Source of the DNA: an uncultured Chthoniobacterales bacterium
GTDB taxonomy: Bacteria > Verrucomicrobiota > Verrucomicrobiia > Chthoniobacterales > UBA10450
Assembly (NCBI GenBank): GCA_955652155.1
Contig: CATPAT010000007.1
Location: forward strand, 1-6,233
Length of the DNA: 6,233 bases
Direction of reading: 5' to 3'
Part shown: positions 1 through 5,443 of the stretch, one piece after another
How the letters are laid out: each line of letters begins with the position of its first letter
How positions within the stretch are numbered: the first letter of the stretch is position 1
Notes under the pieces: generated by a model
The model's input: the letters and a program-made list of their open reading frames with translations, nothing else
Told to the model about the DNA's origin: nothing
Databases searched by the model: none
Translations under genes and position numbers: made by a program

Positions 1-65
1 AAGAAACTAACGAGCGGCCGCGCAAAAAAATGGAGCGCGCGCTCACCGGCGGTCATGTGAGGCAT
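1..65. other. Unresolved edge fragment: tail of a plus-strand gene or 5' end of a minus-strand gene
   Basis: Two readings are possible. On the plus strand, the frame starting at base 1 is open and ends at TGA 58-60, with peptide KKLTSGRAKKWSARSPAVM, which could be the C-terminus of an upstream gene. On the minus strand, ATG codons at 65-63 and 56-54 open a frame that runs off the window edge (second start: MTAGERALHFFARPLVSF). That would be the N-terminus of a gene divergent from the MFS transporter, with about 55 bases between the two starts. Both peptides have plausible codon use and neither is long enough to recognise. No Shine-Dalgarno sequence precedes the minus-strand ATGs. I assign no function. 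Confidence 0.3.
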
Positions 66-74
66 CGTTTATTA

Positions 75-103
75 TTTACAATTACCGTGCGGCCATTTAT
101 CTG
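75..103 (+). promoter_or_regulatory. Weak candidate sigma-70-type promoter for the MFS gene
   Basis: TTTACA at 75-80 matches the -35 consensus at 5 of 6 positions. With a 17-base spacer, the -10 position holds TATCTG (98-103), which keeps only the leading TAT. The surrounding bases (66-100) are much more AT-rich than the flanking genes, as expected for a promoter region. Transcription from here would leave a leader of only about 10 bases before the ATG at 121, where no Shine-Dalgarno sequence is visible. This is a by-eye match to a short degenerate pattern. Confidence 0.22.
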
Positions 104-120
104 CCAATCCGCAACTGTCG

Positions 121-1371
121 ATGGAAACAAAAGACCGTCCCGCCCCCGGCGGCCGCACCGCGCTCGCGCTCCTTCTCGCGATCAATCTTTTTAACTTCAT
201 CGATCGCTACGTTCTCGCGTCAGTCGAACCAGAGATTCGCGCCCACTTTTTTGCCGCGGACGATCCGCATGCACACGCGCTGACGGGTTCGCTCGGAACG
301 GCTTTCCTGATGAGCTACATGGTCAGCTCGCTAATTTTTGGCTGGCTGGCGGATCGGTTCTCGCGCTGGGCGATCATTGGTCTTGGCGTCATCCTCTGGA
401 GCGCGGCGACTGCCGCCACCGGTCTGGCAACCACGTTCGCATTTTTGTTTGCAATGCGTCTTTTTGTCGGAGTAGGCGAAGGCGGATATGGGCCGGCCGC
501 ACCCACCATCATCGCTGATTGTTTCCCCCTTTCGATCCGGGGACGGGTCATGTCGTATTTTTATGTTGCGATTCCCGTCGGCAGCGCGATCGGATACGCC
601 ATCGGCGGGTATGTCGCGGCCCATTGGGGCTGGCAGACGGCGTTTTTCGTGGTCGCGCCGCCCGGTATTCTTCTTGGTCTTGCTTGTTTTGGCCGACGCG
701 ACCCGCGCCTGCAAATGCAGCGTTCGCAATCACCACGGCGCGCAACTTTGCACGATTACATCGGGTTGGCGCGAATCCGCTCATATGTTTTAAACACGGC
801 GGCGATGACAGCGCTGACATTCGCGATCGGTGGAATGTCTTTTTGGATCCCCGGCTATTTGCAGTTTCGCGGTCTTCCGCCGACGAGCCGGATTATTTTT
901 GGAGCCATCCTTGTTATTGGCGGGCTAATGGCGACGCTTTCCGGCGGCTTGGTCGGCGATTATTTTCGGAAGCGATCCGCCGGCTCTTATTTTCTCGTTT
1001 CTGGAATTGGAGTGATGATCGCGTTTCCTTTTTCGGTTCTGATGCTTTTCACGCCATTTCCCGCAGCCTGGATCATGATGTTCCTGGCAATTTTCTTTCT
1101 CTTCTTTAATACCGGTCCCTCAAACACGGCGCTTGCCAACGTGACCCAGCCGGCGGTCCGTTCGACGGCGTTTGCGGTGAACATTCTGATCATCCATTTG
1201 TTGGGTGATGCCGCTGCGCCACCGCTGATTGGCGCAGTCGCGGACCGCACAAACTTGAATGTCGCGTTTCTGGTGGTCTCAGCGATGATGTTTGTGGCCG
1301 GACTCTTTTGGTTCTGGGGCGCGAAATATCTGGGGCGCGATACCGCGGCGATCGAATCCGCAAGCGCTTGA
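121..1371 (+). CDS. Major facilitator superfamily transporter, spinster-like
   Basis: A 416-residue polytopic inner-membrane transporter of normal length for a 12-helix MFS protein. Residues 13-190 form the first six-helix half and 220-404 the second, joined by a basic cytoplasmic linker (about 191-212). Family signatures are visible: NFIDRYVLASVEP in helix 1 (25-37), motif A GWLADRFSRWA after helix 2 (74-84), the GVGEGGYGPAAPTIIAD block (117-133), IRGR (139-142), GGLVGDYFRKR as the second-half motif A equivalent (275-285), and HLLGDAAAPPLIG (359-371). The helix-1 DRY, GEGGYGPA and HLLGD patterns are typical of the spinster-like branch, whose eukaryotic members move lysophospholipids or sphingosine-1-phosphate. 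Bacterial relatives have varied or unknown substrates, so I name none. ATG 121 is the only good start; no Shine-Dalgarno sequence precedes it. It converges with the PRC-barrel gene, 79 bases away. Confidence 0.88.
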   Translation: METKDRPAPGGRTALALLLAINLFNFIDRYVLASVEPEIRAHFFAADDPHAHALTGSLGTAFLMSYMVSSLIFGWLADRFSRWAIIGLGVILWSAATAATGLATTFAFLFAMRLFVGVGEGGYGPAAPTIIADCFPLSIRGRVMSYFYVAIPVGSAIGYAIGGYVAAHWGWQTAFFVVAPPGILLGLACFGRRDPRLQMQRSQSPRRATLHDYIGLARIRSYVLNTAAMTALTFAIGGMSFWIPGYLQFRGLPPTSRIIFGAILVIGGLMATLSGGLVGDYFRKRSAGSYFLVSGIGVMIAFPFSVLMLFTPFPAAWIMMFLAIFFLFFNTGPSNTALANVTQPAVRSTAFAVNILIIHLLGDAAAPPLIGAVADRTNLNVAFLVVSAMMFVAGLFWFWGAKYLGRDTAAIESASA

Positions 1372-1379
1372 TCTCGATT

Positions 1380-1414
1380 TAAAGAAAGAGAGGGAATGCC
1401 TTTTGGGCACTCCC
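1380..1414 (-). terminator. Intrinsic terminator of the PRC-barrel gene
   Basis: Arms 1392-1400 (GGGAATGCC) and 1406-1414 (GGCACTCCC) form a 9-pair stem with a 5-base loop. Read on the minus strand, every position pairs, with one G-U wobble, and the stem is followed by a T-rich tract (TCTCTTTCTTT, 1391-1381). Read on the plus strand, the wobble becomes an A-C mismatch and the downstream T-tract is only CTTT. The element therefore fits the minus-strand gene, whose stop lies 36 bases upstream of the stem, better than the MFS gene, though weak termination in the other direction is possible. Confidence 0.6.
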
Positions 1415-1450
1415 GCTTTGGCAATGCGATCCAATCGGATCGTCAAACAA

Positions 1451-2371
1451 TTATTCTTGTTCTCCGCCAGGTGTCGGAGCCGTTTCGGCTCCTTCAGGAC
1501 TGATCTTCTTGTGTGAGCTCTTTTTGCCTGAAGGACTGGCCGATGACTCAGCTGAAGACTCTGTGCTAGTCGATTTCTTTGAGCTCTTTGTGGTTGACGG
1601 GCTTCCGGTGGTTTCGGCCGGCGATTCTCCGGCGGTCCCTTGCATCATCTCGTTACCTTTGTGACGTGGTGACACTGGACTCATGCCCGGTTTTGTGCGG
1701 GTTGATTTACTGGGCGACGCGCTTGCGCTCTCAGTCGGCGAAGCCATTGCCGATACGCTGGCACTTGGTGAAGCGCTCGCGGAAGCCGAAGCGCTCGGGG
1801 ATGCACTGGAAGATGGCGATGCGCTTACCCCAGCGGATGCGCTTGGTGACGCGTAAGCGCCCGTTTGAGTTTGCGTGGTTGCGCCGGTTGTCGTGGTCGT
1901 CCCCGTGGTCGTGCTCATCGAACCTGATACGCCGACTCCGGCTGACACTCCGAAGTGCGAGAACACGGTGGTGGTATAGGTGGTGTCGCTGATTCGCGAG
2001 TACTCGAACACAGGTGCGTTGTAGGTACGGTCCCGCTCAACGCTAACCGTGAGAAAACTCATGTCGGGTGAGACGGAGTAAACGCTCCAGGGAACTGCAA
2101 CCAGCTTGGCTTGGCCGGCCACTCGCGTGCCGGTATCGCCCGCCGAAAGGACGGTATAAGCCATGCAACCGTTGCTGCGGTCGAGGACGACGTCTTTAAC
2201 GACGCCGACTTCTTCGCCCTGCGCGGTCTTCACTTTTGTGCCGATGATCTTGCTCGTCTGCACGTAACCAGAGCTACTCGAACTGGTCGTGGTCTGGGTT
2301 TGTGCATTAAGTGGAGCCGCTGCCAAACCCAGGATGGCGAGCGCCGCTCCGCATAAGAGAGATGTTTTCAT
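1451..2371 (-). CDS. Secreted PRC-barrel protein with long Ser/Ala/Thr/Pro-rich tail
   Basis: A 306-residue protein starting at an ATG. Residues 1-23 form a Sec signal peptide: basic MKTS, a hydrophobic core LLCGAALAILGLAAAP, and a likely cut after LNA. Residues 36-118 resemble a PRC-barrel domain: SKIIGTKVKTAQGEEVGVVKDVVLD, then AYTVLSAGD and VAVPWSVYSV. This is the small beta-barrel found in photosynthetic reaction-centre H subunit, in RimM and in many stand-alone stress or envelope proteins. From about 149 the chain is low-complexity: a Gly/Thr segment (151-171), ASPSASAS-type repeats (174-221), then a Ser/Lys/Glu tail rich in SSKKS and ESSAESS. The tail is probably disordered and may be surface-exposed or bind polymers (inference). 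The export signal sets it apart from cytoplasmic RimM-type users of the fold. The gene lies 117 bases downstream of the TMTC-like gene on the same strand. No Shine-Dalgarno sequence is visible. Function unknown. Confidence 0.82.
   Translation of the reverse strand: MKTSLLCGAALAILGLAAAPLNAQTQTTTSSSSSGYVQTSKIIGTKVKTAQGEEVGVVKDVVLDRSNGCMAYTVLSAGDTGTRVAGQAKLVAVPWSVYSVSPDMSFLTVSVERDRTYNAPVFEYSRISDTTYTTTVFSHFGVSAGVGVSGSMSTTTGTTTTTGATTQTQTGAYASPSASAGVSASPSSSASPSASASASASPSASVSAMASPTESASASPSKSTRTKPGMSPVSPRHKGNEMMQGTAGESPAETTGSPSTTKSSKKSTSTESSAESSASPSGKKSSHKKISPEGAETAPTPGGEQE
1709..1852 (-). repeat. Low-complexity ASPSAS-coding repeat tract
   Basis: This tract encodes residues 174-221 of the PRC-barrel protein, with SASPSAS/SASAS units repeated many times. 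In DNA it appears as imperfect, phase-variable copies of GCGCTTGGTGA-like words (plus-strand sense) separated by GAAGC or GATGC. The units are diverged at the nucleotide level, so this is an old expanded coding repeat and not a fresh microsatellite. Length variation between strains would be expected. Confidence 0.65.
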
Positions 2372-2395
2372 AATGTTTTGTTAAATGACGCAAAC

Positions 2396-2416
2396 GGTTC
2401 TGCGTTATTCAGAACC
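2396..2416 (-). promoter_or_regulatory. Hairpin in the 5' leader of the PRC-barrel gene
   Basis: A perfect 7-pair inverted repeat (GGTTCTG 2396-2402, CAGAACC 2410-2416) has a 7-base loop. It sits 24 bases upstream of the PRC-barrel ATG, in the 117-base gap after the TMTC-like gene. On the minus strand it is followed by GTTTGCGTCATTT, a poor T-tract. It could be a weak terminator or attenuator for read-through from upstream, an mRNA leader structure, or an operator. The gap also contains a direct repeat: GTTAGG at 2464-2469 and again at 2478-2483. Confidence 0.35.
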
Positions 2417-2488
2417 ACGCCCAGTGTTCGCCGTCGATGCTTGTCTGAGATGTAACTGAACTCGTTAGGCCGAATCGGTTAGGTCTCG

Positions 2489-4312
2489 CTACTCCGAAGT
2501 ATGCTCTTCCAAGTGAACATCGTAGGCGCGCGCCTGCTCGAGCGCTCCCGCCGCTTGGGTAGGATGTCCAAGTTTTGCATGCAGCTCGCTCAACAGCTTC
2601 CAACTTTCAGCGCGATACCATTGCCTTTGCAGGCAAGTGACCAATTCATTGATCGCCGCGGCCGTTCCGCCAGTCTGGTCGAGCAATTGAATGTAACGCT
2701 TCTCAATCGACCAATGAGGTGGCCCGGTCCGCGCGGCCAATCGCATTCTGATCAGATCAACTTTTCCGTTCTCTTTATTTTCCAAAACGGCCAGATATTC
2801 ATAGGCCTGCGCATCCACCAGCGGCATTTGGGTCGCACGAGCAATGAGCTGACGCGCGAGTTTGAAGTCGTTTTGCTTCAACGCGACCGCGGCCAGATTG
2901 ATCACGGCGAGTGGCTGGTCTGGTTTCTTTTGCAAAGCAGCATGCAAATGCACGGCGGCGTCTTCTAACTTTCCTTCGGCCATCTCCAGTTCGGCCAGAT
3001 TGATGAGCATCCTGGCCGAGTCGCCGCCGTGGGCAATTGTGCGTTCGAGAAACGTGCGTTGATCTTTCCAGTCGAATGTTCGCACAAACGTGCGCGAACC
3101 CAGAAGTATAAACCAGAGCGCAAGCACTCCCGTCATGACGCTGGAGATTGCCAACCTTCGCGCCGTCAATTTCTCTTTCAATGCAGCGATCTCGAGAGCG
3201 ATCGCTAGAAAAAAGAATGCGCTCGGCAAATAAGTCCAATGCTCCGCGGCGGTTGCGTTCAAAGCGACCACGCCGCTGACCGGCAAATAAGCAATCAGCG
3301 CGAAAAGGAGAGAGACAAAGACTGCCGGACTGCGTTTGCATGCTCGAATCATCCAGTAGAAGAACGCGGCGATTAGGACCAGACCCAGCAGCGTTTGCAA
3401 TTCGCGCCAGGCCGCGCGCGCGAGACTGGCATCAGTCATCCCAGTCGGCTGCGTCTCTACATCGCGATCCATGTGCAGGTTCAGTGGAAACACGATTAAA
3501 CCGGTGTATTCAGCAACCGCGCGCGCGACAATAATCGGTCTAACGAGCAATGGAGGTGGCGGGCTCAGCCTTGGCGCGGGATTATGCTCGGCTCCGGCGC
3601 GCAGACTGACGTAGCTCGCGGCAACAAAAGCCGTTACTGCGATTATTTTCCAAAGGTCCGCCCAATTTTTTCTCCACAAAAAAAACGTGAGTCCGATTAG
3701 AGGGAAAATCAGGCCGGATTCTTTGCTTAACGCGCTCAAAAGAAGTGCCGCACCACTCGCGATGAAAAGCAGCAGCTTGCGCGAGCCAAGCGTGCGCAAC
3801 GCGCGAAGCATGAAAAATAAACCAACAAATCCGAATGTGGCGGCAAGCGGATCGGCTAAACCGGACACGTAGACGACCGCCGCGCTTTGCACCGGATGAA
3901 TCGCCCAGACCAGCGCCGCACCCAGCGCGATGAATCCGGAGCATCGCCGTTCGATCCCAAAGCTGAGGAGGAATTCTTCCGCAAACAATAGCAGCGCGAC
4001 GGCCGCCAAGCTGTGCCAAACGACACTGGTCAGATGGTACGGTCCGGGCCGAAAAGCAAAGGCCGCGTAATCGGCCGTGTAAATGAGTCGTTGAATCGGC
4101 CGATAGAAATCGGAGGCAGTCGCGTCCACGAAGAGAAATTGATTGAAACCTTCCGGTATCAATCGCCAGCTGCGAATGAGCGGATCCCGCAAGATCAAGG
4201 CAGTATCGTCCCAGACAAAACCGTTGCGCATCGCCGGCGCATAGCTGATGAAGACAAAAGCGATCAGGATTAGAGCCGCCCAGATTTTTTTCACGACAAA
4301 CGAGGGAATCAA
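2489..4312 (-). CDS. TMTC-like (glycosyltransferase family 39-related) membrane protein with C-terminal TPRs
   Basis: A 607-residue protein: about ten membrane segments in residues 10-410, then a soluble region (about 428-600) with roughly five TPR-like helical hairpins, including ARMLINLAELEMAEGKLEDAAVHLHAAL and QPLAVINLAAVALKQNDFKLARQLI. The first outer loop carries FVWDD (32-36), whose paired aspartates match the catalytic or metal-binding acidic pair of PMT/TMTC-type O-glycosyltransferases. FYRPI (69-73), AIHPVQSAAVVYVSGLADPLAA (137-158), LSKESGLIFPL (195-205) and EHWTYLPSAFF (357-367) follow the order seen in TMTC proteins. A role in lipid-linked sugar transfer to exported proteins or glycans is inferred; substrate unknown. 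The longest start is TTG at 4312; GTG at 4294, just before the lysine pair of KKIWAAL, is a credible alternative. Divergent from the L,D-transpeptidase gene. Confidence 0.8.
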   Translation of the reverse strand: MIPSFVVKKIWAALILIAFVFISYAPAMRNGFVWDDTALILRDPLIRSWRLIPEGFNQFLFVDATASDFYRPIQRLIYTADYAAFAFRPGPYHLTSVVWHSLAAVALLLFAEEFLLSFGIERRCSGFIALGAALVWAIHPVQSAAVVYVSGLADPLAATFGFVGLFFMLRALRTLGSRKLLLFIASGAALLLSALSKESGLIFPLIGLTFFLWRKNWADLWKIIAVTAFVAASYVSLRAGAEHNPAPRLSPPPPLLVRPIIVARAVAEYTGLIVFPLNLHMDRDVETQPTGMTDASLARAAWRELQTLLGLVLIAAFFYWMIRACKRSPAVFVSLLFALIAYLPVSGVVALNATAAEHWTYLPSAFFFLAIALEIAALKEKLTARRLAISSVMTGVLALWFILLGSRTFVRTFDWKDQRTFLERTIAHGGDSARMLINLAELEMAEGKLEDAAVHLHAALQKKPDQPLAVINLAAVALKQNDFKLARQLIARATQMPLVDAQAYEYLAVLENKENGKVDLIRMRLAARTGPPHWSIEKRYIQLLDQTGGTAAAINELVTCLQRQWYRAESWKLLSELHAKLGHPTQAAGALEQARAYDVHLEEHTSE

Positions 4313-4345
4313 TAAGCCGTGCGTCTACATTTGCGAATGTTTATG
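4294..4345. promoter_or_regulatory. Compact divergent start region with an inverted repeat
   Basis: The two divergent genes leave almost no spacer. Their longest reading frames start at TTG 4312 (minus) and GTG 4319 (plus), 6 bases apart. With the shorter starts, GTG 4294 (minus) and ATG 4337 or 4343 (plus), the gap is 42-48 bases. An inverted repeat, ACATT (4327-4331), TGCG spacer, AATGT (4336-4340), overlaps the plus-strand ATG and could be a regulator site. I see no convincing -35/-10 pair for either gene, so the promoters probably lie partly inside the opposing coding sequence. Confidence 0.3.
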
Positions 4346-5125
4346 TCGATCTTGCGACTCGGATCAGGGCGGGCCTGGCGTGGAGTTTCGCTTGGCGCGG
4401 GTATGATCGCTATCGCCAGCAGCGCGCGTGCCGATGGCGTTCCGGCCGATTGCTCGCAGCTGATCGTGGCCATAGCGCCGGACTGGAATTCGATGCGCGG
4501 GAAGTTGCAATTGTTTGAGCGTTCTCACGGCGAGGATTGGAGCGCAATCACATCGGCGGTACCGGTTTTGTTCGGAAAAAATGGTTTGGCGTGGGGCATT
4601 GGTCTCACCGGCCGGGATGAGCCCGGTTTGCGGAAAAAAGAACGCGACGGACGGGCGCCAGCCGGAGTTTTCGCAATCGGCAAAGTCTTCGGCTACGACG
4701 CCAAATTGCCGCCGGGAGGCGATTACCCCTATCGTCAGGTCACAGAAGCGGATGTATGGAGCGACGATCCGCGCTCGCCGAATTACAATCGCCACATTGT
4801 GATCGACCCACAAAATCCGCCCGACAATTACACCCACGAAAAAATGCGTTCGGGAGATTTCGCCTACCATTGGCTGGTCGAGATCCGGCATAACTCGGAT
4901 CCGCCCGTGCCGGGAGCGGGCAGCGCGATATTTTTCCACATTCGCCGCGGCGTCAACCGGGCCACGACCGGTTGCACGACCATGGCTGAAGCGGACCTCG
5001 TGAAAATGGTCGCGTGGATGCGTGCATCGCGCCACCCATGTTACGTGCTGCTGCCGGCCGCCGAGTATGAAAAAAGGTGGCGCCCATGGGATTTGCCGCC
5101 GCCGGGGAAAACGGGGTTGCAGTGA
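4337..5125 (+). CDS. Exported L,D-transpeptidase-like (YkuD-fold) protein
   Basis: A 262-residue protein. With ATG 4337 it begins MFMSILRLGSGRAWRGVSLG and has a signal peptide likely cut after SARA at residue 33. A GTG at 4319 and an ATG at 4343 are alternatives; I prefer an ATG because the GTG crowds the divergent gene. The catalytic core is FFHIRRG (199-205), then TTGCTTM (211-217), giving His201 and Cys213 as the YkuD-type active-site pair. This is a variant of the usual HG...SHGCVRM signature, seen in the branch whose members end in a TaGC-like motif. Upstream, GRAPAGVF (105-112) and YNRHIVID (150-157) match that branch's conserved strands. L,D-transpeptidases cross-link peptidoglycan at meso-diaminopimelate or attach proteins to it, in the periplasm. 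Whether this branch does so or has another acyl-transfer role cannot be told from sequence. It ends in a strong terminator and is probably monocistronic. Confidence 0.8.
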   Translation: MFMSILRLGSGRAWRGVSLGAGMIAIASSARADGVPADCSQLIVAIAPDWNSMRGKLQLFERSHGEDWSAITSAVPVLFGKNGLAWGIGLTGRDEPGLRKKERDGRAPAGVFAIGKVFGYDAKLPPGGDYPYRQVTEADVWSDDPRSPNYNRHIVIDPQNPPDNYTHEKMRSGDFAYHWLVEIRHNSDPPVPGAGSAIFFHIRRGVNRATTGCTTMAEADLVKMVAWMRASRHPCYVLLPAAEYEKRWRPWDLPPPGKTGLQ

Positions 5126-5128
5126 GAA

Positions 5129-5161
5129 AAACAACGCGACTCGTTGATTCTCGCGTTGTTT
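5129..5161 (+). terminator. Intrinsic terminator after the L,D-transpeptidase gene
   Basis: A perfect 11-pair stem (AAACAACGCGA 5129-5139, TCGCGTTGTTT 5151-5161) with an 11-base loop starts 4 bases after the TGA stop. The 3' arm ends in TTGTTT, giving a short U-run, and the 5' side is preceded by A residues. The placement right behind the stop codon supports termination. The next gene therefore probably has its own promoter in 5162-5185 or read-through transcription. Confidence 0.65.
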
Positions 5162-5185
5162 AACGTAGTTGTTAGGCAGACGCTC

Positions 5186-5443
5186 ATGCGAAGACGATCC
5201 AATCCCGATTCGGAACCGAACATCCGCCGCATCGACACGAAGGCTCGCGCGAAAAAACAGACGCACGGCTTTCAGGTGCACTTTTTGCGGGGAATAAATG
5301 CCGTTACCAGAATGTTCAGCGACTCCCTTTATGGCGGAAAGGAAGGCGCGCGACGAGCGGCGCGAAAATTCAAACGCACCACGATGGGTCGCGCACCTAA
5401 GCGCGGCGCCACAGCCAGATCTCGGCGTCGACGCCGGCGTTAA
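5186..5443 (+). CDS. Small basic AP2-like DNA-binding protein
   Basis: An 85-residue, strongly basic protein. Residues 26-64 (THGFQVHFLRG, then TRMFSDSLYGGKEGARRAARKFKR) resemble the AP2/integrase-type three-strand-plus-helix DNA-binding fold: an aromatic strand (GFQV.F), a second strand ending FFSD-like, a GGKE turn and an Ala/Arg-rich helix. Small proteins of this kind occur in Verrucomicrobiota and related phyla and are usually annotated as AP2 domain proteins. The C-terminus is an arginine run (79-85, RRRRRR preceded by RS) that may add non-specific nucleic-acid binding. I chose ATG 5186, with AGG at 5174-5176 as a weak Shine-Dalgarno. A longer frame from TTG 5144 starts inside the loop of the preceding terminator and is unlikely. 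Its stop overlaps the stop of the convergent gene. Target and role unknown; a zinc-free nucleic-acid binder of another family is possible. Confidence 0.6.
   Translation: MRRRSNPDSEPNIRRIDTKARAKKQTHGFQVHFLRGINAVTRMFSDSLYGGKEGARRAARKFKRTTMGRAPKRGATARSRRRRRR

Noticed and set aside
519..1109. 196-residue plus-strand frame inside the MFS gene
   Set aside because: It is an out-of-frame shadow; the MFS frame shows continuous transporter motifs across the same bases.
1427..1442. Small inverted repeat CGATCC-AATC-GGATCG after the PRC-barrel stop
   Set aside because: The stem is only 6 pairs and has no T-tract. The neighbouring hairpin at 1392-1414 is a better terminator; this is probably chance.
1709..1852. 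Possible CRISPR-like or tandem-repeat array
   Set aside because: The repeats are short, imperfect, in coding phase and without unique spacers of constant length. They are the low-complexity tail of the PRC-barrel protein.
2799..3341. 180-residue minus-strand frame inside the TMTC-like gene
   Set aside because: It is out of frame with a well-supported protein and is rich in Arg/Cys, with no recognisable motif.
5144..5185. N-terminal extension of the AP2-like gene from TTG 5144
   Set aside because: The TTG sits in the loop of the preceding terminator and the extension is hydrophobic and unlike the domain; ATG 5186 is better.
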